Source: Hymenochaete sp. R1 (taxonomy: Eukaryota > Basidiomycota > Agaricomycetes > Hymenochaetales > Hymenochaetaceae). From it: DNA of 64,000 nt. Location: contig JAFREE010000022.1 in assembly GCA_019400425.1 (NCBI GenBank), positions 171,574 through 235,573 of the forward strand, read 5' to 3'. The translations under genes were made by a program, and so were the position numbers. Positions 12,019 to 22,197 of the stretch are shown here, one piece after another. Positions within the stretch are counted from its first letter, which is position 1; the number at the start of each line of letters is the position of its first letter. A model generated the notes under the pieces. It was not told the DNA's origin. It made no database searches and worked only from the letters and a program-made list of their open reading frames with translations.

Positions 12019-12622
12019 GATTATGGCGATTTGGGCGCGAGTGGTTTTTTTGTTTACTTTGTTGGTGGAATTAGAGTCGAGGTGTAGAGGCGATGTGTAG
12101 AGGCGATGAAGGTCTATGTGAGGGTAATGAAAGAAAGGACAGAGACAGACGGTGAGGATATTAAGAAGAGCGCTGTATTGGAAAAGGGAAAGGGATAAAG
12201 AGACAAAGCTAGGTGATGGAGAGAAGGAAAGAGAGACGGGAGGGACGTAGGGGAGAATGGGTTTATATATATATGTGTGCGTCGAGAGTCTTACGAAGGC
12301 GAGATAATCGGCGAACTCCCGGCGAAATTTTCTATTTTTCGTTGTCTTTCCAATTGCACGATGACAATGATGATGGCTACCTGTGCTGTGCTGTGTATTC
12401 CAATATACGAATATATGATTATTATCTATTTATTTTTGAATATCGGAAAATGACGAGAGCGAGTGCTTGGACTTGACTGGACGGCTGGCCGGATGGCTAA
12501 GCGCGTCGCGTCGTTCCTCTCTTTTTTTTTCCATTTCCTTTTCCGAGACCGGATCAGACTTTTTGACGCTTTCAGACGAGCCGTGTGTTTCACATCTTCC
12601 CCCTCGGCTCTCCGTCGTCGTC

Positions 12623-12640
12623 ATGTCCATGTCCATGTCC
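12623..12640. repeat. Microsatellite, three ATGTCC units
   Basis: Three exact tandem hexamers within a pyrimidine-rich stretch. Confidence 0.85.
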
Positions 12641-14663
12641 ACCCCCCTCCATCTTCCGACGATCTCGCATCCTTTTTTTCCTTTTCCTTCCGCTTAAGCT
12701 TTCCTTTCCCGTCGTCCTCACCATTTCACCATCTCTTTGATCCTCAACAACTACAAAGCACCCGCAGACACACGAGCACGATCTCGAAACACAATCATTC
12801 CATCCATCCATAGTCTCTTACACCGCCCTTCACGCCACCCGCTCTCTTCTCGAACATTATCAGCAACTCACTGGCAGCCAACTGTAATCTTTAAAAGTAA
12901 AGAGGATGGATCAGTCAGCTTAGCCTTAAAGATACAAACAACGCGCACCATACCTGATCCCGTCCGCCCGTCAGAAATACACACGAACCTTTCCTTTCTT
13001 CCTCCCGCGGACTCGAACGGCGAATGACGAGCGGCAAACGGCAATCGACACCCCAACGTGCCTCACGTCGCGTCCGCGTCCATAATAATACGAGTTAATC
13101 ACCCCACTCCCATTCATCCATATCATATCATATGCTCTGCTCTTCACTATTTCCATTTACCAACCACCCAAGCGAGTCTGCGGGTCGCGACCCCAACCCC
13201 AACGACCGCCACGCCACACCTCGTTCCCCGCTAGGCTCGGTCTCTGAATCTCGCAGTTGCGCGCGCCGCTTCGCTTAGCTAAGCTAAGGCCAGCCAGGCC
13301 AGGCCAAAATCTTGACAGAACGCCCTCGTGAAATGGGATCGTCCAATCTTCGCTAACTCGCTAAAATAAAAACTTTCGGAAATTGAATCGAGTCGCTGAA
13401 TCCGGAGTTTCGTGCGTGCGACAGGTGTTTATCCTACGGCTTGCTCTAGATCTGCTCTGTTACAGCCGTCGTCGCCGTTGGTGTCGCCGTCGTTGTCGTC
13501 AGCACCATCTTGCGGCGCTCAGGTCGGGTTCCTTCAATCCTTGGCCTGAGGAGCCTAAGAGTACTAGTAAGAGGAGCTTCGCGCAATTTGAATGTCCTCC
13601 ATTTCTTAGTCTCGATTAATATTGGAACCTCGTATCCAGAGTGACGCGTGGGACATGTATGACGTGTCATTCCATTCCATTCCACTCCTGGTAGTACTCA
13701 CTTCCCCTCGCTTCTTCGATTAACCTTTTTATGTTTCGGAATATTAATATTAATCCAGGACGTCAAGATAGACAGGATGCACGCAAATCAAGAAGCACGG
13801 GCATGCATGTGGAAACCAGGAAAGCATGCATTAATATGGAAGCACAATTCCGACGTCAATTCCAATTTCCACGGACGAACCTGACCTGACCCGGGTTGGG
13901 CGGGAACTCCCTCGCCTCGATCTCCGATTCTCCACCTTTCTGGTTTTCTGGTTATCAATATTAAGGACAATGATATGGAGTTGATCATTGGTTTCGCGGT
14001 GTTTCGCGGAGGGCTTAACTCCATGGGTCGCTGTATGCATTGCATGTATCCGTTCGAGTCGTTTGTTCGATACTTCCACCATGACTTCGACCACCGCTAT
14101 TAATTGTATTCCCACTGCAGCCCGTCTTTTCACAAGTCGAGCCTGGGGCGTCGATGAGCGGGCATATCCTACTTAGTCAGTATTGAACTTTTTTAGACAT
14201 GAGTTACTTATTCACTTTGATTCTAATTCTGATACTTGATATTGATTCGATGATTCGATGGTTTATTTTAGAAGGGACGGTTTCTGACCTTTCGGCTTTG
14301 CAGGTGCGTCCAGGACCAGGGTGTCCAAGTGTCCACAAACACGACGAAACAAGGGCGAAGAACCGTCATTTGACCTGCTTGTTCAGCGTTCAGCCTTCTG
14401 ACTCTGAGCGCCGCGGGCGCAGGAATGCACAGTCGAACAGTCGCATTGATTGCGATCGCAATGGATTATGGAAGGGCTCCTTCTTGGTCGACCTACTCGA
14501 ATATTAACGAGATGACGCGGAACTGAGGTGGGGACTGCGTTCCCTACCCTACCTTCAAGTTGTCCCTTCCCCCGGGCCCTCTCCTCGCAATGCATGCATT
14601 CCATCCTCTACATCCCTCGGCGCATGATACCCACGCTCATGGAATCATAAAGCTCTTCGCCGC

Positions 14664-14689
14664 GGACTCAGACTCGGACTCGGACTCGG
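14664..14689. repeat. Microsatellite of GGACTC-type units
   Basis: About four tandem GGACTC/AGACTC units, one with an A for G change. Confidence 0.85.
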
Positions 14690-15146
14690 GGGGTTCTCCG
14701 TACGCCGCTATACCAGCACCAGCTTCCGCAGTGCAGTGTATTCTGTTCGAGGAGTACTAGTGATGGGTTGCATCATCGGGGTAGAGAAGATTGGATGTCA
14801 GGATCCGTCAAGATCACAAACGATGGGTCAACAACAAATATAATTCGTTTTTCTCCTTCTTTCTTTCAAGTTAGTTCCGTGTCTCAGGCGAATCTGAAGC
14901 TGAGATTTAATTTTTTTTGTCCCCGATTTCGATCCCGAGAGACATTCGAGTCGTTGGTGCTTTCGTTGTCGTTGTGCTGTTTGGGATTCGAGCTACATCT
15001 GTGGAAGTTGGCAATCAATCGCGTCTTTGGACTCTGAAAGACTCGCGCACTCCCCTCCACCCCACCCTCCTCCGCGGGGAGTCTGCACGCTACACGTCGA
15101 CCTATTTCATTTCATTTCTCTGTTGTTATTGTTATTGTTTTTCATC

Positions 15147-15166
15147 CCCGTCCCGTCCCGTCCCGT
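15147..15166. repeat. Microsatellite, four CCCGT units
   Basis: Four exact tandem pentamers in a pyrimidine-rich stretch of the + strand. Confidence 0.9.
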
Positions 15167-15429
15167 CCTCGTCCTCGGAAGCTGTCTTTCCTCTGTCCTC
15201 TTAAGATATCCTCGGTTCAAGTTTTGATTCCTTGATATATGCGTGTACAGTCACGGTGGAATCAATTCAAGACTCGGAGAAGGGTTCCGGGAAGAACCAA
15301 CATTAATGTTAGATAAATACGGTAGATTGTAGATTGCTTGGTGGGGTGGCGGATCGGGATCGGGTTGGCCGACTCGGATGGTGGGACAAAGCTCAAGAAG
15401 TTCCGACCCACTCAACTGAGACTAGTACT

Positions 15430-15449
15430 CTGGCTGGCTGGCTGGCTGG
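15430..15449. repeat. Microsatellite, five CTGG units
   Basis: Five exact tandem tetramers. Confidence 0.9.
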
Positions 15450-16613
15450 CGCGGCGCTTTACACTTCACTTGTGCATTTCATTCCCATTCCATATATGCA
15501 TTCCATATCAGGAACGATCGCCACACCAACACGACACAAGCACCTTTCTGCGCGTGGCCATTCGTGACGAAAACTTCCCAAATAACGAGTTGGTTTCGTT
15601 CTCCCTCTCCACTAGATCTATTTCCCGCCTCATCATCGGAATATCATGATACCATGATACCATGACATTTGGTTGTGGTGACCGTGTGGCATGTCGCGCT
15701 ACGGACTATGTCGTATCGAGTTCCTACCAGACGACCGAGTACCATCGAGGACGAAGGGCTTATGCCTACTAATAGTATTATCGCTCAGCGCCACTGACTG
15801 ATGGTCGAATGCGAAGTTGCTACTGACGACCTCAGACCTGAGAGGCTCATACGTACGTCTTACCCCGAACGTATGATTCGACCACCACGAGTCGAGGTCC
15901 TCGACGAACTCAGATAGCAGGTATAGGATGAAAGGTGTGTCGTAACTTATCTTATCCTGATTCCGAATGATATGCTTAGGATATCTCGTTGCTCTCTATC
16001 GCGGTGTAGGTGTGATCACGACATCTGATTTGATTGTATTTTATGCGAGTATGGTGGTACAGAAAAGGGGGAAGCTACCTACTATGTGGATGCGGAAGTC
16101 TATCGCGGCGATGGACAGTGGAAGACGGAATGGAGGAGACGGAGACAAGGAAACGGGGGTAGGAGGGGGAGGAAGGGGATGGTGCGGGTGCGGTATGATA
16201 CGACTATAATTACAAGTTATGAGCGTTTCTTTGATCATTTTCTTCGAACAGTGTCGACTATGAATGCTACCTCGGTGGCGACAATGGATTCAAGTAAAGG
16301 CGATGGAGGCTTCAAGGGGGAACAATGGAATGGGACGTGAGGCTCGTGACGTTTCGAACAAAGAGGACACGGTACGCTGTGGAATCAAGCACCCTTTGAC
16401 CTTTTTTTCCTTTCACAAACCCATATCAAACTATCGCTGGCCACCGAGCTCAACGCGAAGGTATCCAACGCCAAGAGACGCGATACACTAAGCGGAGCGT
16501 CGGCGACGGCGAAGGTCAGGTCAGGATTCATTAGGGAACTATTCAACAAAATATAGGTCAGTTTCGTCGTAGACTCGAACGAAGGAACAGAACTTACAAA
16601 GATCATTAGGCAC

Positions 16614-18849
16614 TTAAGGCGACTTGACGTACGTCTCGGTCCTCCTCAAACCCTCCCTCGAAAACGATATACCGCGACTTGCGGATCCAGCTTCACGTGC
16701 GATCTCCGTGCTCGTGCTCGTGCTCGTGTTAGACGGCGCCGGATCCGTAAGGTCGCCATTGGAGACATTCACCGAGGCATTGCGGCGGCGCTTCGGAATC
16801 GGCCTGATTTGCCTAGAAGATGAGGCTGAAGAACCTTCCTCAAAGTCAGAGCCATCGACATCGCTGTCGTCACGCTTGCGCTTTCGTTGGGCTTGGATGA
16901 TGGACTCCGGGTCTTCGTTGTTGACTGGCGCCGACGGGTTCGGTTTCGAGAGCTGCACTGGGGATGATTCGACCTTGACACTGACGGCGGCTTCATCGGT
17001 AACACCGAGCGAATCTATATCGACTCCGGCAAAGGGGCTGTCAATCTGAGCGAAGTCGATTTCGCCAATCGTGAGTCCTGGTGTATGCAGCCTACGACCT
17101 AGCCTACGACCCAATCCACCAATATGTTCCGGAACTTCCTCATCATCATCGACGCCTTTATCTCCCACTATATTCATGATCCACTCGCTCCTTTTCTCTG
17201 GGCTGATTTTCGAAAGCCATTCGGGTTCGCCGTAACGCTCGATCTTCCTGCTGAACTCAACATGCTTCCCGTCCGTCCGTTTCGGAGTCTGGTCCGGCGC
17301 AGGCGAGTTCTCACGCGTGTCGGTGTAGTCTTCGCGAGTGCAAGCTGGGTCGGAGTCCTCGATGGGCTCGGTATCGGTACGATGGAGACCCGGTGGAGGA
17401 GAATCGGGCTCAATGCCCGTCAAGGCGAACATATCGAGTTCGGAGATAGCAGAAAACCGATCGTGCTGCTGCTGCTGAAACTTCACTTTAGGCACATTCG
17501 CAGCCTTTTCTTCGGATTCCGCTGCTTCAAGCATCTCGCGGGGGGTTTCGAAAACGAGTGGTGGGGGTCCACGTTTGGCACGGCGAGGAGACGGGGTCCG
17601 AAGCGTCGAGGTCTTGAAATTGAGATTATCCGCGTCGACGTCGAAAGGCGAGTCGAAGGTAACAGATGGGGTCGCAGAAAGAGCCTTGGGCGTACCATAA
17701 TCCTTGAGCGGGTCGAACTCGGCCGAAGGTATGAAAGATGCGTCATGCCTTTGGATGAGCCGGAGAGCGCGTTCGTCGTCAATGCCTGCCATATCCTTCA
17801 GACCGAATTTCCCATGAGCCTCAATACGTTCTTCTACCCACTTTGGATCTAAAGCCGGGAGATCATTCGATTTGAGATGGAGACCGTCAGCTGTGCCATA
17901 CACCTCCTCTCCATAGCCCGCCATTGTGCGTTTCTTCTCCTTCGCGATTATGTAGTCCATGATCTCCCCCCTGACCGGCTTCTTCTCACTGTCCGTGATC
18001 CTCCACCATCCAGACCTTCCGACCTTCTCGTCCGCGTAGCCGGTGATTTTGCCAAACTGACCCGTCTCGCGCGCGACCCTTCGGTATGCCCCAACGCCCA
18101 ACATCGCTGCGCCGAGCGTGAAGTGCTGGACGTCGTCGAGGTCGATGAATCTGCAGGCGAAGAGACGGTCGACATCTTCGGGTGTCAGGGTCGACGAAGA
18201 CGGAATGTCGAAAATGCCGTAAGAAGTCACGTAGCGGAGGTAGTGGAACGCCAGAGCCTTCGCGCGAGCTGGGTACTCTTCGACGACACCGGGGTCGACG
18301 GGGACAAGTGGTGCGTCATCAGAGCCGCGCGTAAAGCGATAGTTGAAGTTGACCGGGAGGAGGGCGGAGTCGAAGAACTCATTGAAGAAAAGACGGGAGG
18401 CGTCAGTGAGACCGGAGGCGGGTGTGAGGTCAAAGATGTCGTCGGCCTGTTCGTTCCTATGGGCGGGAGAACCAATGTCGGCGATGGTGGTCGAGGATGA
18501 AGCCTCGACTTCTGATAATTTGTAGTTTCCGATCTGGAAAGACTACTCGTTAGTCACAGATGAGAACACAATTTGTCAGATCACGTACTTCAGACTGGGT
18601 CGCAGCCGTCGACAATATCGGGCTCTCACTAGCAGTGGACACGATTTTGCCAGTCTTGTCGCTGAAGACCATTTCGGTGCGTCCTGGAGAGCCCAGGAGC
18701 TTCTCCACCGAACAGGCGTCTATGTTGCTGATGTTACCGACGCTGGTATCAGCGTCATTGAAGTTGTTGGTGGCTGGGTTGGTGACTGCGGACACCGCAT
18801 CGGACGCAAGGTTGCCGATGCGATTGGCAATGTCTGCGAGCCAGGACAT
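16614..18849 (-). CDS. Unknown large protein, two exons (726 aa)
   Basis: Exon 1 is 18849-18589 (87 codons) and exon 2 is 18533-16614 (639 codons plus TAA), with a 55-nt intron (donor GTACGT after TQSE, acceptor TTTCCAG before IGNYK). The long frame continues upstream of the first ATG-like codon in exon 2 to this acceptor, which supports the two-exon model. Residues about 125-330 look folded (FFNEFFDSALLP, HYLRYVTSYGIFDIP, HFTLGAAMLGVGAYRRV, GRSGWWRITD). From about 370 on the chain is low-complexity, with QQQQ, acidic stretches and basic clusters (QRKRKRDD, PKRRRNAS) that could be nuclear signals. No known domain was recognised. A VFSDKTG string in exon 1 resembles the P-type ATPase phosphorylation motif, but no other ATPase feature is present. 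Confidence 0.7.
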
Positions 18850-19269
18850 GATGATCGTGTGGTTTGGTGGTTGTGGTCGTGGTTGAGCCTTTCAATGCGT
18901 ATGACGACAAATGCGCAATCGATGATGGGAGTTTATTGTCGTCGTCGAGAGCGATGAACGACAAGTGAATCACCTCTAGCTGGAGCTAAGGTCTCAACAG
19001 CGAGGGGTTGGAAGATAAAGGGGGGGGGGGGCAGTGAGTGGTAGGAAGCCAAGAGAGGGAAACCCGAACCATTCGCGCGCGCGGACTTTATATGCGAGTG
19101 ACCACGAGGCATTGTGGCTTCTAAGAATCTAAGCGAGCGTCACACACATGTCACGTGGGCGCGTTTCATTATATTCCATTGTTCTCTCCTTTTGTCCTCT
19201 AGCCGAGGCGCGTGTTTTCGCTTTTTTTACGTCCCTCGGGCGAGAGACAGGTCCCATCTCTATCGAAGT
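18850..19269. other. Upstream region of the 726-aa gene, no other gene seen
   Basis: Probable promoter of the - strand gene ending at 18849. It includes an 11-base G run at 19021-19031. No frame was supported. Confidence 0.4.
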
Positions 19270-19620
19270 CCTCATGTTCAGCTTGGGGTATGCGCTCCCT
19301 GCCAGGCTGGGAATCTTGTCATCCACAAGGCATGTGTCCTGTTCGTTGGCATCTTGTGCGATGATGCGCTTCGCAGCCAAATCCTTTGGACTTCAAAGTT
19401 CTTTCTTGATATATTCGGCGCAACGTATGAGTCCATAAAATGGGTGCTTAGATACTTTACGCTCTATCTCGTCCCATGAACCTGCTTTACCGTTAGAGGA
19501 CTTTAAAGTCTTCACATAAAGACACAGCTCATCTTCAATCTGCCCAATGTCTAGATCTCCAACATCAGTCCCTAAAAAGAGTGTGAAGTTCTCATCCTGG
19601 CACGATCTGCAGCCTGCATT
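19270..19620 (-). pseudogene. Truncated family B relic
   Basis: Read on the - strand from about 19600, the translation holds QDENFTLFLG, then QIEDELCLYVKTLKSSN, SWDEIERKVS, an in-frame stop, and LVDDKIPSLAG. These match in order PDENLTL, QLEDELRFYVKVLK, SWKEPDRQ and LFDDQLRGIAF of the gene at 20289-21525. The N-terminal half and the C-terminal RWCIGVAF region were not found. It lies about 0.7 kb downstream of the near-intact copy in the same orientation, as a decayed tandem duplicate would. Confidence 0.65.
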
Positions 19621-20288
19621 GCGGTAAGCTGCGGTATCTATATGTGTGTACTACCCATGCACCGTGGACAACTTTGCAGGTTCGCTATTTTGCTAGTCTT
19701 ATTGAACAAATACCTAAGATGCCCAAGACTTAGCAGGTATCTCATTTGATAGTGAGTCATTTGGGGTTTTTGAGGAGTTCATGACTGATATAAATGACTT
19801 TTAAGTGCTTGACTCATTGTTAGCTTGTACGCCAGGCGACTCGATGCTGTATGATCAGTGCCCGTATGTGAGGAATCAGAGCTCGTTTCATCAAGATAAA
19901 TCATGCTTGACTTCGAGCCCAGGGAAGGTTTTCTGCACAATCATTTATTCTTTTTATTTACCAGAAGGAGGAACATTAAGAGACACATCATGAATGTAGG
20001 CCTCTCCTCTCCCTTTCTTTGCGCAGGCCAGCAGCGGAAGGGTAAAGAGGTAAGCTTGATCTCAGAATATGGGTTAATAACTTCAAATTAATCAGAATCG
20101 AACATCGAACAAATCATTCTTATATGTTTGACGCAGTACTATTTATTGTACTCCGCTCAAACAATTGCTTAAAAAGATTCGCCAGAGTGTATATGGTGAG
20201 AAACAGGACAAGACGAGAATATTAATCTCTCACCACCAAGCTTATAATCACTGGCATACCAACTATTACCAAGTGCGTCACCACTGCT
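19621..20288. other. Spacer between family B copies, no gene seen
   Basis: AT-rich DNA with only short frames. No domain or RNA gene was recognised. Confidence 0.4.
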
Positions 20289-21525
20289 CTATTCAAACTC
20301 CAACCCTACTTCCGCCTCCGCCAAGCCCTCTTGTTCCCCGGATTCGCGACCAAGCCTTCTCATTGCATTTCTCTTGCGATCCATGAATTTAGCCCTACTT
20401 AGGCGCAGAAGTTGAAGGAGCTCGTCCCAGGTCTCCGTTTTAAGTCCCTTCGATCCCTTCGCAAATTTGATGACCTCTTCAAGCCTTTCCAGCATTTTTT
20501 TCGAATCGTCTACCGCTTGCGACGCTTCGAAAGATGAATAGGCACTGCATTGCTTGTTTGTCAGAGAAAATGCTACACCTATGCACCACCTAGCAAGCTC
20601 TTCTGCCTTGGTATCACGGACGCCAGGCGCCAACTCGGCCAGCCTAGCGTCGGGACAAGGGTCTCTGGAGTCACCCGTGATCTTCGTTGCTTCACGCTGA
20701 CCCTTTTCTTTCAGACTTGCCATCTGAAATTCCTTACGAGCTTCAAATGCAATCCCGCGGAGCTGGTCGTCAAAAAGAACCAACGACTCGTCTTTGGGCT
20801 TTTTACTAGGATTTTTCAGCCACTTGTGCATATCCAAAGCGAACCTGTTTTTCTGAGCACGATCCAGGAGAGTTGATAGGCGTTTCAGGTGAATCTGTCG
20901 GTCTGGCTCTTTCCAGGAACGTTTGGTCGTGCTGTCGGTGCCTTTCAGCACCTTGACATAGAACCTCAACTCATCCTCGAGTTGCCACTGATCCAGATCA
21001 TTCACCGAAATGGCAAGTGTGAGTGTCAAATTTTCGTCCGGAGCTCTCTCTATGAGCTTTCTCTATGATGGCAGCAAGGGCGTCCTCATCGCGCTTATCA
21101 GCCCTTCTGTCCATAGATTTGAGTCGCTTTTCTTGTAAACGTAACGCCTCGTTGTAACGTTCCAGGGCAGTGGTATCGGGACGGAAGTGACTGATGAGGT
21201 CCTCCGAGTGCACATAGTGCACTAACGTAGTAAGGAGAGCGGTGGCTCTCTTCGTTTTCTCGTGCCTTTTCAATATCGATTCCCGATCCTTGGTACTTGT
21301 GTATTGTACAGCTACGTATTTGTCTGCAAACCAATCGAGTTGATCTATAACCAGCTTCATTTTCCGAGGGTCGTCATTGGCCAATTCTTTCCAGTCGACC
21401 TCCATGTGAGGTAGCTCATCCAAGGGAGGCTTGGATTTACCAGATTTTCTTCTTTTCTCACTGGAAGGGGCCTGGCTCGATGCAGCGGCACGCTTTGAAG
21501 CAGAGCCGGGGTGTTCAGTTGACAT
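20289..21525 (-). pseudogene. Family B paralogue, near intact but frameshifted
   Basis: Two overlapping frames together give a protein of about 410 residues. The first (21525-20998) holds the basic N-terminus (SKRAAASSQ, EKRRKSGKSK), KLVIDQLDWFADKY and RLQEKRLKSMDRR. The second (20289-21029 and its upstream extension) holds PDENLTLTLA, QLEDELRFYVKVLK, LFDDQLRG, ELARWCIGVAFS and a basic-acidic C-terminus. The relic at 7.2-8.4 kb shows that these belong to one protein. The frame changes at a TTT run at 21058-21060: one base fewer there restores a continuous frame through a helix like that of the relic. No GT donor is nearby, so an intron does not explain it. Either the gene is newly dead or the base is a sequencing error. 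Function unknown; no signal peptide or membrane segment. Confidence 0.6.
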
Positions 21526-22197
21526 GCTTCAAAAGAGTCCGTTTCAGTATAGAGAAATCGCTCAGGTTATAATCCACTCATGCTGGAACGGCGAAGTTGA
21601 AGGGATGAGGGCAAAACGTTGTCGAATAAGAGTGAGATTGAGGATTGCAATGGAAGCCTCCGAGATCCTGACACTTTGTCTCCTTGGGGATAACTTTGCA
21701 AACAGCAAACAACCCGACCTTTGCAAGTTGGAAGCTTTCAAGACTGTGGTGGTCAGCGAGGGATATTTTCCTGATATTCGTGAGTCCGAATCGTAAATCG
21801 AGAACGAAGAATTGAAACGGAACTAGTAAACTAATGATACATCCTGTACAAAAGAACGGAGACGGAACCCAAAGCGATGAACGACGAAGGTCTTCCGAAA
21901 ATCGAAGGAAGCTGTAGACAACCTAAAGACGCATGACGAGTAAGTGGAGAAAAGGTTAAAGCCCAAAAAAGATGCAGATGAGATGGAAATAACGGATGAG
22001 AAAAGCAAGATAGAACAGGGGCATAGGACAGCCTGAGGTGGATTGAAAAAAAAAGGAGAGAGAAGTGAAATAACATAATAGCCTAATCTGCCAATCATTA
22101 TCAAGCCGAGAAAGAGCAGGAAAGGAGGGCAGCATCGAATCGAGAGCCGCCTCGCAAGAACAAAACCGACACAGGTGCAAGTCTGTGACGTCCCCTC
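21526..22197. other. Intergenic, no gene seen
   Basis: Between the 5' end of the family B gene and the 3' end of the MFS transporter gene. Only short frames; probably promoter of the former and 3' transcript end of the latter. Confidence 0.4.

Larger units (their letters stand above)
12019..16613. other. Long region (4.6 kb) without a supportable protein gene
   Basis: Lies between the 5' end of myo-inositol oxygenase and the 3' end of the next - strand gene. No frame shows a domain, a family resemblance or a plausible set of spliced exons. A pyrimidine-rich stretch at about 12500-12860 (+ strand), followed by CA-rich DNA, looks like a fungal promoter and leader, but no long frame follows. 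Microsatellites occur at 12623-12640, 14664-14689, 15147-15166 and 15430-15449. Confidence 0.45.

Noticed and set aside
17124..17852. 242-codon frame antisense to the 726-aa gene
   Set aside because: Lies wholly inside the longer sense frame and has no recognisable domain.
18661..18690. VFSDKTG string in the unknown 726-aa protein, like the P-type ATPase phosphorylation motif
   Set aside because: No membrane helices, no TGES, GDGxND or other ATPase motif near it, and the protein is soluble in character. Taken as chance.
21030..21120. An intron as the cause of the frame change in the family B gene
   Set aside because: The coding strand has no GT donor near the change, and the two frames meet within a single conserved helix.
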